A DNA stretch of 64,000 nt. It comes from Coenobita brevimanus. Its lineage: Eukaryota > Arthropoda > Malacostraca > Decapoda > Coenobitidae. The translations under genes were made by a program, and so were the position numbers. Shown piece by piece: positions 49,680-61,739 of this stretch (the stretch's first letter is position 1; every line of letters begins with the position of its first letter). The notes below the pieces were generated by a model. That model searched no databases and was not told where the DNA came from. It was given only the letters and a program-made list of their open reading frames with translations. The stretch covers positions 22,892,951-22,956,950 of the forward strand of contig CM064632.1 of the NCBI GenBank assembly GCA_032717465.1, given 5' to 3'.

Positions 49680-50470
49680 AATACGGCACTTGGGTAGTCA
49701 CGAAGCAGTGCTATGGAAACAACCTAAAATTGCCATCCCGCCACCTCTAAAGCTGGGATGTAACAATAGATTAACTTTAGAATATAATGCTAGTCACGAA
49801 GAAGTACAATGGAAACGACCTAAAATTGTCATCTCTCCATCATGAATGCCGCACTTTGCCGCAGTGTAATGATAAATGAACACTAGAATATGATGCAAGT
49901 CACGAAGAAGTGTTATGGAAACGACCTTAAATTGTCATCTTACCATCGTGAATGCTGCGATGTTACGGTAAATGAACACTAGAATATGATACTAGTATCG
50001 AAGAAGTGCTATGGAATCGACCAAAAATTGTCATCTCACCATCTTGAATGCTGCGGTGTTACGGTAAATGAACACTAGAATATGATACCAGTCACGAAGA
50101 AGTGCTGCGACCAAAAATTGTCATCTCCTCTTGAAAGCTGCGATGTAACAATAGATTAACGCTAGAATATGATGCTAGTCACGAAAAAGTGGTATGTAAA
50201 TGTGACCTAAAACTACCACTTCTCCATCTTGAAAGCTGCGATATAACAATAGATTAACATTAGAATATGATGCTAGTCACGAAGAAGTACTATGGAAACG
50301 ACCTAAAATTGTCATCCTTCCCTTTGAAAACTGCGAGGTAACAATAGATTAACATTAAAATATGTTGCTAGTCACGAAGAAGTGCTATATAAATGTGATC
50401 TAAAATTGCCATTTCTCCTCATGAGCTGCGATGTAACAGATGTAACAATATATAAACACTAGAATATGAT
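49680..50470. repeat. Tandem array of ~85-105-bp units
   Basis: About eight units, each with gtcacgaagaagtgctatgg (at 49697, 49793, 49898, 49997, 50092, 50178, 50276 and 50372), then acgacctaaaattgtcatct, then gaatgctgcgatgtaacaa, then attaacactagaatatgatg. One unit is shortened (50092). Two dispersed relatives occur at 18770-18990 and 19490-19720. No open frame persists through the array. Confidence 0.88.
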
Positions 50471-51360
<890 letters not shown>

Positions 51361-51658
51361 CGCTTATTTGCATAGCATTGTTGTTTTTCTTCCCCTCCGG
51401 GTTTATGGAAGATTAGGACGAGCTGCAGAATAAAGTACCTAGACGTTATATTGTGTATAATCAGGACCTTTAATTTAAGTTTTGGGTTTGCAGTGGTTGT
51501 AAGGAATTGCTGTACAGAACCGTAAGGCAATAGGAGGAGTAAGGAGATTTTTTGTAGCCTTTTTGAGAGGGAAACCAACATAAGAGGATAGGGAGGGGGA
51601 GAGACAGATGAATAAATCAGTAAAATCTCCAGTAGTTAGCCAGAGTAAAATACAAAGC

Positions 51659-51664
<6 letters not shown>

Positions 51665-51707
<43 letters not shown>

Positions 51708-51827
51708 TCACAATTCGCACATAATTGGGACTTTCTGATTCCTCCGCTGCTTACTCCACCATACAACGAAGTCGGCCGTCTTGAATGAGTCCTAATCACC
51801 TGCAGTCATTGTAACATCCCCTCCTCC

Positions 51828-51862
<35 letters not shown>

Positions 51863-52165
51863 CCTTCCTTCCTTCCCTTCTCCCTGTCCTCCCTCTCCCC
51901 TCTCTCTTTCTTTTCTACCTCATTTTCCCTCCCCTCACCGTCTCTTCCTTATCATTTCTCTTCTCTTTCTGTTTCACCCACATTCCCTCACCTTCTCTTC
52001 CCACCCATTCACTTTTTGTTCCCTTTTCCCTCCTTTTCCCGTGTATATTCACTTTCTCTCCCCCATCTCGCTCATCTCTCAGTATTCTCCATCTCTTGTC
52101 TTTGCTCATGCATTAGTCTCTCTCCTCTCCCTCTTCCTTTTCTCCCTACCTCACTTTTCCCTCAT
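51665..52165. repeat. GA and CT runs with a pyrimidine-rich tract
   Basis: GA run 51665-51700, CT run about 51830-51860, then irregular CCTT/CTCC sequence to the LINE tail. No gene. Confidence 0.85.
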
Positions 52166-52238
52166 CCATTTTTTTTTTTTTAATAACAGAACTGAGGAAG
52201 GAAAAACAAATGAATAAAAAAATAATCCATACACCAGA

Positions 52239-55200
52239 TTACTGGTGTCCTCTGTTCATAAAATATCTGTAACAGTAAGACTTGAACAGCTGTAGGTTGA
52301 AGTTTGGAGGGAAACAACTCTGGGGAAGCGAGTTCCAGAGAGATGCAGTTCGGGGAATGAAAGAATTCGGATAGGCAGAAGTTCTGCTATATGGCTGAGT
52401 GACTTTCCAGTCATGAGCGCTACCAGATGCCCGTGTAGCAAGAGGGAAGGCATGGAGATGGGGCACCATGGACGCAACTTCGTCTGAGCAATTGCCATCA
52501 AAATATCTGTAAAATAATGCAAGGGAGGCAACATTCCTTCCTACTTGTAGGGGAGGTAGTTTATTTGTAATGGCAGGGTTGTTAGTAATTCCAACAGCTT
52601 TGTTCTGAATTTTGTCTAGTTGTTTTAATGCAACCTCTCCACATCCATTCCACAAGAGTGAGCAATATTCAAGCTGAGAGTGCACATGACTTATAAATGC
52701 TCGTTAGTGAAGAAGTTACGAATCGGTAGAGAGACGCCCTGCAGTCCTGATGGACCCAGGTTCGAATCCGGGCTGGGGCAGGGAACAGTTTAAGGATCTG
52801 AATTTCATAAAAGCAGACTTTCCTGATCTACCAGATGACCCGCCGACATGTATGAAAGTACCCCCGCTAATACCAATACACCAGTCCTGTATGAGACAGC
52901 CCTAGCATGTATTCAATATGGACGGTGGGTGTTAGCGCCGAAGTGGTGACATGTAGAGAGGTGTATGGTATGTAGGAGGACTACTGGGCCTTGAGAGCAG
53001 GCTGTGAAGCCTATGCCCAGAGTCGGACACATAAAAAAAAAAAGAAAAAAAAAAAATCAAGTTTCTTTGAGGCGGTTTTAGCAAGTGATCTAACATGAGA
53101 GGTCCAGGTGAGGGCATTGTTAAATGAGACGCCGAGAATTTCAATACTTTTGGAGATGGGAATATTAGTAACACTGAAGGTAATGTATGAATCAGGCAAT
53201 ATCTGTCTATCAGTAAATTGTATATAATTAGTTTTCCTAGCATTAAATGAGACAAGGTTGTTTTGTCCCCATTTGCTGATCGTAGATAGCTATTGATTTA
53301 CGGATATGGCTGTACTGAGTTGAGAGGTAGAGATATTAGACTTTGTAAATGGGTGTCTGAGTGTGAATGAACTGTGTAGTGTTGAGTCATCTGCATATGA
53401 GTGGATGGGATTGTGGGTGACAGATAAGAGATCATTAATATGAACCAGGAACAGGGTTGGCTCCAGAACTGATCCCTGCAGCACGCCGGCATTAATTGAG
53501 TGGAAATTGGAATATACATCATCGACTTTTACTCTTATTTTCCTGTCACTGGGATATGAGGAAATCAAAGGAACAAAAGACATTAGTCCATGGCAAGGGA
53601 GTTTGGACAGCAGGGAGTGGTGCCATACTCTGTCGAAAGCTTTAGAAATATCAAGGGCTACAGCATGAGTTTCTCCATGTAGGTCAGTTGATTGATGGAT
53701 GGTATGAGTTAGGAGATTGAGTATGTCAATGGTGGATCTTTCGTGGCGAAAACCATATTGTCAGTCACTAATTAAGTTGTTGGATTCAAGCTGTTTAACA
53801 GTGTGCCTATTAATTAAAGTTTCAAATACCTTACCAAGTGAAGATGTGACAGCTGTTGGTCTGCAATCAGAGGGGTCAGAGGAACTTCCTTTCTTCGGAA
53901 TTGGGTGGATATTGGCTTCCTTCCATAAATTAGGGAATGAAGAAGTACGTATGCATAGTCTGAATAATTTAGCTAGAACAGAGGCAAGTTCAGGGACACA
54001 CTTTTTCAGAACAATTGGCGGAATTCCATTTGGGCCTGGAGCTTTGTTGGTAGGTAAATTGTCTAGGATGGATTTTACGTATCTTGTCTGTATTTTAAGT
54101 GGGGCAGTTTCGGGAAAGTCAAGTTCTAGTGCTGGGACGTTCTGGCTGGCATCCTCTATGGTAGAGTTTCTGGCAAATGTACTGGCAAAAATATCTGCTT
54201 TCCTACGCGGGTCATTTGTAATGTTGCCATTTGAAGATTTTAGTGGGGGAATGGATGATGACTTAAGAATTAAGAGTTGACCAGAATATTCTATTGTTAT
54301 TAGGGTTGTTATGTAGTTTTGATGTATGCTTTTGAAGAAAGTTTTATTTAGCTAGATTTATTACAGCATTTACATGATTTCTAGCATTTTGAAATTGAGA
54401 AAGTGATTCATATATTTTCTATTTTAAGTAAGAGCTATTTGCTAATGACTTTTGGACTGTTGCTCTGGCACAGTTGCCATCAAACCATTTTGGAGAGTTC
54501 AATCTTTTAGTGAACTGTTGACTTGGTATGACTAAATCCATACCAGCTAGTATTAAGTCGCAAATGTGGGACTGGGTGGAATTGGGTTCACTAGAGAAGA
54601 AAGACTGCCGTGGAATGTCAGCAAGATAATTTCTAAATCCATCCCAGGTTGCCATATCAAAGTGCCATCAGGTCACCCTGACAGGTTCAGAACGGGGAGG
54701 TGTGGGGGGTTAACTAATGAGGCTTTGATGAGATTGTGGTCAGAGGATCCAAGTGGTGACGGTACCTCTATCCTGTATTGATCTGTATTATTTGTGAATA
54801 ATACATCCAAGAGATGAGTATTATGGTCAGGATTATCAGGTATTCTGGTTGGTTGCTTTACCAGCTGGGTGAGATTAAACAATTCTGCAAACAGCTCGCA
54901 CTCTAGACCAGCATCGTCAGTCATGGCAGAATGCAATAACCATTCAACATTATGTATGTTAAAATCACCCAAAACGGTTATTTCAGTGCTAAGGGCAAGG
55001 TTAAGGTTACTCAACTATGTGGATTTGGAATCAGATACACTGGGTTCCGAAGTAGCATTGGGGGAGCGATAGACTACACAGATATATTTGGTAATATTTT
55101 GACAATTTAGTTTATACAATGAGTAATCAAAACTGGATGAAGTGAAGTTTAAAATAGTGTCATCTGCATATTGGGATTTGATATAACAACAGGTGCCGCC

Positions 55201-55450
55201 CTTGTTACGGAAGTTTGTGAGGAGATTTTAACCGGGAAAATGGGGATATATCAGTAGAGGGTGAGATTTGTGGTTCTGTGAGGAAAAGGGCCAAAGGGGA
55301 TATGGACTGAAGGAAAAAATGAACTGAGTTTAAATTTATGCTAAGGCCGCGGATGTTGGTGAAGAATAAGGCTGCACTTTCACTTCTCCGCTGACGAGCA
55401 GTACTGGAAATAGCAACAGTCGCTGCCGGCACAGTCGCTTGATGGCGACC
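52239..55450 (-). pseudogene. Broken endonuclease/RT polyprotein of family B LINE
   Basis: Endonuclease motifs: ALFFTNIRGLSINLNSV with LFLTEPQIS (near 55300-55370), VLGDFNIHNVEWLL (near 54970) and GSSDHNLIKAS (near 54740). The linker has LILAGMDLVIPSQQ (near 54550). RT fingers and palm are in broken frames near 53500-54060. Motif B is degraded (GVLQGSVLEP), but the catalytic YADD is intact near 53400. The C-terminal domain (SQLEYCSLLWNGCGEV, NSFIPRTASLWNSLPQS) is open at 52239-52685. Frames break at least six times and a ~335-bp SINE splits the thumb region, so it is inactive. Confidence 0.85.
52721..53056 (+). mobile_element. tRNA-derived SINE nested in the LINE
   Basis: It interrupts the homology between the two family B copies. 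The left end is tRNA-like: cggtagagagacgcc (end of an A-box region) then a perfect B box GGTTCGAATCC at 52759-52769 followed by gggctggggca. A ~250-bp body follows, and an A-rich tail interrupted by one G (53032-53056). About 15 bp of LINE sequence seems lost at the site, and only AATC is a possible target duplication. The 5' end looks truncated within the A box. A diverged relative lies at 60180-60450. Confidence 0.85.
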
Positions 55451-55739
55451 GGGAGTACCCTGTGCCGCCAGCCCTACCCTGCCAGTGGTGGCAATCCGAG
55501 GTACCACCTCATTTGACAGTAACATTGCATCGGCCATTGCTAAAGACAGTGAATAGAAGGTGTGATATGTTATGCGCATGTAGTGTGGTGTAGACAGTTG
55601 AATGTCGAGGTATTGAGAGAGCATGCTGGCCTACTGTCTGCGTAAATGAATGCGCTGAAAATGTTCAGCAAAGTGAGATGGTCAGGATAAAGTCCTGAGG
55701 GCTGATGAAACAGGAGCTCCAGCTCTCCCTATCACCAGC

Positions 55740-56130
55740 TTGACATCCACCTCGGGAGTATTGCCCTGTTCGACTGGTGCTACAGTCTACTCCTCCAACT
55801 CTCTTCTCCCTGCTGCATTTCTCTCCTCTCTTCTCCCTCCTCCATTTTCATTTCCCTCCTGGATTTCTCTACTTCTCTTTTCTCCCTTCTCCAATTCTCT
55901 CCCCTTCTCTTCTCCCTCCTCCATTTCTCTTCTCCTCTCCTCTCCTTTTTCCCCCTGTCCCCTCTGCCTCACCCTCCTCTCTTCTGCAGCCGCCGTGAAT
56001 AATTCCCAGCGTGTTGATGGACATAAGCTGGCAGGAGGAGAATTTGCTGCTGGTGGGGAAGCAAACAAAGGCGTTTATGTGTTGCTTGTGTGTGCTGGTG
56101 TTTGAGGAGGGAGGTGTTCTGTGTGCTCCG
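55740..56130. other. Pyrimidine-rich spacer, no gene recognised
   Basis: CTCC/TTCTCT phrases (about 55790-55980), then mixed DNA. No gene. Confidence 0.6.
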
Positions 56131-56140
56131 GGTTATCCTG

Positions 56141-56142
<2 letters not shown>

Positions 56143-56187
<45 letters not shown>
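56143..56187. repeat. (GT)n microsatellite
   Basis: About 22 GT units. Confidence 0.95.
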
Positions 56188-56188
<1 letters not shown>

Positions 56189-56279
56189 TGTAAAGTGGTT
56201 TATGTGTTTATGTTGATGGTTGTATTGTTGGAGAGTGGTATTGGTTGACAGTGTTCCTGTGTGTTGACAGGGTGTAGGT

Positions 56280-56960
56280 GTGAGAGCGTTGGTACTGTGG
56301 TCAACTTATCCAATTTCAACCAAACTTTCAGAAACGGATTAGGTGTTGAATTCAAATGTACAGGTCACAAGGAAATATCATAGCCCAAGGTTACAAATTA
56401 AGATTACTTGCGGTATTATCTGATTTGAGCCAGACATAGTGGAAGGGTTTAGTGTCAGGCGAGAAAGAAGGGATTCAGTGTTGAGAATGATTTATCAAAG
56501 ATCAGGGTCACAAGGCAATGTCAAATTTCGACCCATGTGCTTGTGTGTGAAGAGAAAAACTAAAACAGTTTTGATCTGTTTTGGATAAAACTTGGTGGAT
56601 GAGTCTAGAGGCATCCAGGAAGTTGACCTAGTGTTTCCTAGAACAGTGAGGTCGAAGGTCAGGATCACATGATAAGGTCAAGGTAGACAATTTTTATCGG
56701 ATTTAAGGTAAGCTGTTTGGAAATGTTCAAGGCAAAGCAGTGATTAGAAGATTCAGTTTTTAAAATAATCAGTTAATGGTCACTGGAGAATGTCAAAAAT
56801 ATTGGTAACTAGGCAGAGTCAGCTGAAATAGTCTTGATGTAATTTGGCCCAAGATTGGTGCAAGAGTTAAGATTTAGGCAAGGATGAAGTAATTCGATGC
56901 CGAGATTAATCAGTCGAATATCAAGATCACAAGGTAAAGTCAAATATTCGGCTTGTACTT
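56280..56960. repeat. AGGTCA-core degenerate tandem repeat, second locus
   Basis: Cores such as caggtcacaagg (near 56362), agatcagggtcacaaggcaa (near 56500) and gataaggtcaaggtag (near 56670) alternate with modules like gatttgagccagacatagtg and aaaacttggtgga. This is the same two-module design as 7380-7930, more diverged. Confidence 0.65.
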
Positions 56961-57375
56961 CATGAATGATCATTTTTTAAAAAATTTCCTTCATTTCCTT
57001 TTTTAACAACTTAATTTTTCTTTGTATCGTTTTCTTTGTTTTCTCTTGCTTACTCTCCATTTCTTCTTATCCCAGCCACTCTCTCGCTTCCTTTTTTCAT
57101 CAGTATGTTTTTATATTATTTCCTTCCTCCATTACTGTCCCAGCCACTCTCTCCCTTCCTTCCATGTTTCCTGTTCTGTATGCTTTTCTTATCTCTCTCG
57201 TCTCTGTCTCCCCTTCTGTGTATCTTCCGTCACGTGTTCCTTGATGATTATGTATTTTCCTTTATTTTAATTCTCCCAACCTCCATACCTAGCTACTGTG
57301 TTCACTCCCACTCCTGTCCATTCCTCTTTTGTTATTTATTTATTTATTTTTATTTTTTTGCGTTATTTCCCCCAT
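56961..57375. other. T/C-rich spacer, no gene recognised
   Basis: T- and C-rich DNA leading into the CT/CTGT run, with no recognisable feature. Confidence 0.55.
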
Positions 57376-57394
57376 CTCTCTCTCTCTCTCTCTC

Positions 57395-57485
<91 letters not shown>
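57376..57485. repeat. (CT)n(CTGT)n(CT)n microsatellite
   Basis: A CT run, about eleven CTGT units, then another CT run. Same design as 16735-16895. Confidence 0.95.
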
Positions 57486-57490
<5 letters not shown>

Positions 57491-58282
57491 TTATTTCATC
57501 TCTCACTTTTATCTTTTTACCTACTAAGCCCTACCCACATACAAACATGGCACTAATTTTTTGCACAATTTGCCTTGTTATCCACATCTTCGCCCTTCCT
57601 CGTTTCCTTGTTATCCACCTGAACGACACTCTCAGTCCTTTCATTGCACTGTATGTTATTTTATCCCTATCTTCACCCTTCCTGCCTTCCTATCTGTCTA
57701 GCTCAACTCTTCTCTCACTCTCTTCCTGTACTGCTTTGGTTCCTCTTCCCTGCCCGTGTTTCCTTCCTCTCGTGCTGTTATCTTGCATGAGGAATTCGCC
57801 GCCGCAGTTCTAAAGGACTCCGCAAGAGAGAAGAAGGGAAGAGAAGGAAGAGGAAAACAATCAAATTGAGGAGGAAAAGAAGCGGAACGGAAAGGATAAG
57901 AGGAGTGAAGAAGAGGAGGAAGAGGAAAACCAGAAATCGCATTTTTTTAAAATTTCACAACACAATTTGCCGCCAGTCCAAAACGAAGGGACATGATAAC
58001 CAGGAAGAGAAATGGCGAAGGAACACAGGCAGAGATGTGCGATGATGGGAATGAGGGGAAAATGAAGGAAATTAAACAGAGAAAAAGCTAGAATGGAGGA
58101 ATTAGAAATGAATAAAACGAGAAACCTGTGCCAGACGTGGGGGGAACTGAAAAAAAAAAAAAAAAAAGAAAACGAAATGGTGGAGGAATGGAGGTTAGAG
58201 AAGAGGATGAAGGGAGTGAGGAGGAGAATAAGAGGAAACCAAAATCACATTTTTTTCCAGCGGTGTAAATTGCAAAATTTCG

Positions 58283-58288
<6 letters not shown>
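57486..58288. other. Spacer, pyrimidine- then purine-rich, no gene recognised
   Basis: C/T-rich to about 57800, then A/G-rich with an A-run near 58150. The switch of strand composition is sharp near 57810. No gene. Confidence 0.55.

Positions 58289-58332
<44 letters not shown>
58289..58332. repeat. (GA)n microsatellite
   Basis: About 21 GA units. Confidence 0.95.
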
Positions 58333-58335
<3 letters not shown>

Positions 58336-58360
58336 AGGGGGAGGGAACAATATTTATAAG

Positions 58361-59167
58361 AGCGTAAGAATATGAGAAGAGAGGATACGGTAACTGCAGT
58401 AGGCCAGTTGACCCATGCTAGGCAGGGCCTGCAAGAGTGTGACTAAACTACTAGAATACGACAAGGATAGCAAAGATGAAGGCTCTACCCCGCCCACCCA
58501 ACCCTCCTACGGAAACCGGCAGGAAAAGTTAAAAAAAAATATATATATATAGAAAAACTGACGGGAATTTTACAGGAAAGCGAGAAAGAAGAAAAGAGGC
58601 TATCGTAGTGAAACGTGAAAAGGAAAAGGAATGGATTAGTACTCACGATTAGGGGATTTTTTTTATATATATATTCAATCCTTACTTGTCATATGCTTAT
58701 CTAGTCTATGCTTGAAACTCTCAATGGAAGCGGCAGCAACTACATCACTGGGTAGCTTATTCCATTCGTCCACTAATTTATTGCCAAACCAATTTTTACC
58801 TATGCTCTTACTACAGCGGAATTTATCTAGTTTGAAACCGTTAGTTCGAGTTCTACCCTGTATGCTCACTTTAAGTACCTTGGTAATATCTCCCTTATTT
58901 ATTCCCTTCATCCACTTACACTCGTCAAATAAGTCTCCCCTTACGCTGTGCCGTTTTAGTGAGTGCAAATTTAGTCTTTTCAGTCTGTATTCATATGAAA
59001 GGTTCCGAATGTCGTGTATCATTTATGTCATTATTCTCTGTACATTTTCAGGCAAATCTATATCCATTATATAGTACGGACACCAAAATTGCATAGCGTA
59101 GTCTAAATGTGGCCTTACTAATGCTAGATAAAGTTACAGTATTACTTTCATGTCATATTGCTCACGT

Positions 59168-59170
<3 letters not shown>
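58361..59170 (-). mobile_element. CR1/L2-type LINE, copy 3 (3' end only)
   Basis: Same family as 36132-38738 but diverged. Minus strand from 59170 covers the last part of the RT C-terminal domain, then the 3' untranslated region. The shared 3' end is ctcttctcatattct. It is 5'-truncated at a GA run. It retains the 3' stem-loop with changed bases (58506-58523). Confidence 0.88.
58675..59140 (-). pseudogene. C-terminal fragment of the CR1/L2 polyprotein (copy 3)
   Basis: One frame of 115 codons (MIHDIRNLSYEYRLKRLNLH, INKGDITKVLKVSIQGRTR, NWFGNKLVDEWNKLPSDV) is open and ends with TAG at 58675-58677, close to the family's natural end. Upstream, a stop near 59020 and altered bases break the frame. 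It is closer to a functional C-terminus than copies 1 and 2 at the end region, but lacks all catalytic domains. Confidence 0.85.

Positions 59171-59230
<60 letters not shown>
59171..59230. repeat. (GA)n microsatellite
   Basis: About 30 GA units at the truncated end of the LINE copy. Confidence 0.95.
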
Positions 59231-59235
<5 letters not shown>

Positions 59236-60179
59236 CTCTAGGTTAGATAGGAGGTTTCATAATACCCCATCCTTAGTGATATATTTTGCCCATTACATGT
59301 TAAGATCCTGTCGTATATTGTTTATCGCATGTTAATATAAACATATATTGTGTTACTGAAAGACAAGAGGATAGTGAGGTGCAGTTAGAACAAAATAAAT
59401 CGCCCGGGAAGAGGTGCTGCACAATCTCCAAAGTACAGAGAGAGAGAGAGAGAGAGAAAGCAACCCCCCCACTCACCTCCCCACATACACAATCCCCTGG
59501 AATCCTCGCGCTCTCCCCAAGATGACTTATCCTTCTCCCAAGATCTACCCTTAATTTTACAGCTTCAGCCATAGCAGTGGATTGCCCGCCCCATCATGGT
59601 CGCACTCAAAAAAAAAAAAAAAAAAAAAAAAAAAACACGCTAGCGAATCGTGAATCATTGTGTGTGTGGGGGGTGGGATTGAAGTTATATGTAACTCATA
59701 CTGTGAATAACACTCACAAGAGTGATGTTTTTCTTATTTTACTCTTTCTACTCTCAGGCATTTTTATTTAGCTCAGTGGTGATTTCAAACAAGATAGGTT
59801 ACACGTAGCCTTCATCACCCCTTCCCTATCAAACGTCTTATTCTGAGGATTTATTGTGATGAGCTGAATGAAGTGTAAAGTACCAACCATCTACTTACAT
59901 TACCCATCCAACCTGTCAGTTAAACGAGACAATTCAAGACAGCGAGCGACGGGATGGTAGCAGGCAGAGCGGCACCTGAAATGTGTGGGAGGTATAAACA
60001 GTTCATAGGAATGTAGTTAAACATACTATAATCTGGTGGAGTAACGAGGTAGTGTATCTCTGACTAACCATTACCTCCACTTCCGGTAGCGACATGACCG
60101 TCAGAGGAAGAGAGAGGCGGAGAGATAAAACATGTACTGGGCTGCAGATAGTGTAATTTGGCTGATTTTGTTACTACTT
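59231..60179. other. Spacer, no gene recognised
   Basis: Contains a short GA run near 59438-59458 and a ~27-nt A-run near 59608-59634. Nothing else recognised. Confidence 0.5.
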
Positions 60180-60450
60180 GAGGCATAGACTACATAGTCC
60201 GTTCCCTGAAGCATAGCAATGTTCCCTCGTGTCGCTACTTTGGCGCTAATACCCACCGTCCATAATGAAAACATGCTTGTGTTGTCTCTTGAGATGAGTT
60301 TATGACAGCGGTGGGTCTACGGAAGATATACAGTAGTTTTATTATTATTATTTTTTTTTACACAGTTCAGATCCTCAAAACTCCTTTGCTACAGCCTGAA
60401 ATCGATCTCCTATCCTCTCGACCAGAAGGCCACTTTTCTATCCGCCCCTC
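60180..60450 (-). mobile_element. Diverged copy of the tRNA-derived SINE
   Basis: The minus strand shares atggacggtgggtattagcg, with flanking segments, with the SINE at 52721-53056. Further 5', the reverse of ttcagatcctcaaaact matches that SINE's aaggatctgaa segment. A degenerate B box (reverse of gaaatcgatctcc) lies where expected, near 60400. A T-rich insertion and several gaps separate the matching blocks. Confidence 0.55.
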
Positions 60451-61739
60451 CACCTCTCCTCCAAGTGTGTTACATCTCCGGCTTAATTGCAAGATGTGTG
60501 AATAAAGAGACTTAAAGTGAGGTACGAACTGAGGTGCAAGATAGAACTTAAAGAGAAGCATGAGACGGAGACTACAATAATTTAAGACATTTGAATAGAG
60601 ATACGTGACAGGAAGTAAGGTGACAAGTGACTGAGGTGAAAATTGGAAATTGAAGTAAGAGAGGAATGGGAAATGAGACGGAAAAAAGAAAGAGAATAGA
60701 AGTGCAGTAGTAAACAGGGAATAAGGTGAGATGTGGAAGTGAAAGAAAACTTAAGTGAAATAGAGCTGTTAGGTTTAGATGGAGATCTGTGAGAGAGAGG
60801 AGAGGCTGTTCGTGAGGGAAGATGAGGGGAGGAGCCATAAAGGGAGGGGAGGGGAGGGGAGGGACCCAAGTTGGCTTTTAGCTGGCGTGGTGAGAGAAAG
60901 AGAGTTGGAGTGGCCACAGCAAGGAGCAGCTGAACTGGCGCCTCCTGCCATCATCAACAACGAGAGAGAGAGAGAGAGAGGGAGAGAGGGACACACACAT
61001 TGTTGTTGCTATTGTTGGTGTTGCATCCCAGCCTTATCTGATGAGAACTCAGTGGACCACAAGAAACCAGCAACATCAGTCGGTCGCTCCCAGAGATCTT
61101 TCGTTGAGGTTACGTTGAGGGATTGTCTGTGTTGTGATAGTGTGATGCATGAGGTGAATAAGTGTGTTGTGGTGCGGGGGCTGTATTGCAGTGTGGCCAT
61201 TGTGGATGTGTGTGAGTTGTACCTTGTGTAGTGCTGTAGCAGGGAAGGGTGGTGGCCGCGTCACAGCCTGGTTAAGTATACTCGTGTCTGTCTGTCTTAG
61301 AAGTAGATGTTTGGTGGTGGTTCCTGGAGGTTGCTGTTTGACTGGCAGTTTTGCTTGGCTGTGGTGGTTATTGGTTATATATTTGTTTATGAAGCGTAGT
61401 GTTGGCTTGAGGAAGAGGATGTTGTTTGCTGTACTCTGTTTAGCGTTGAACAGTTGCCGTTTTCTGCTTCTTTGTGATGGGGACGATGCAACCTAGAGTA
61501 ACAAAGGTGAGATGAGTCTTGGCCTGAAACAATGAATTGTTTGCCTGTCCCCTTCATTTGATCCTTGACTTAAAGTATTTTTGTTCATGATGTATATGAT
61601 CTCTGTTTGTGGTTATCGTGCATCTCGGTGATATTCTTAAGATTTGTTCTGTATTTTTTCAATATTTTCCAAGTTTGTGGTGGTTATGGTGGAGACTCAG
61701 CTTGGGTTAGCATAGTTAAATTTCGTTTTAATGAACGGT
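60451..61739. other. Spacer, purine-rich then mixed, no gene recognised
   Basis: 60500-60980 is G/A-rich with GGGGA repeats and a short GA run. 61000-61740 is T/G-rich. Frames of up to 150 codons have no recognisable similarity. A TCAGTC initiator-like site near 61077 is too common to call a promoter. Confidence 0.5.

Larger units (their letters stand above)
52169..55700 (-). mobile_element. Jockey-like LINE (family B), near full-length copy
   Basis: Ends at low coordinate in an A-tail (a T-run on the plus strand at about 52169-52180), the mark of target-primed reverse transcription. From 5' to 3' on the minus strand it holds the start of an endonuclease (about 55390), more endonuclease (54675-55010), a linker, RT and the C-terminal domain. 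The exact 5' end is not defined. A SINE interrupts it at 52721-53056. Confidence 0.87.

Noticed and set aside
52721..52780. tRNA gene with perfect B box
   Set aside because: The 5' half of a tRNA is missing, and a SINE body plus A-tail follow inside a LINE.
61070..61100. Core promoter with TCAGTC initiator
   Set aside because: A six-base match is common by chance. No downstream element at the right spacing and no supported exon follow.
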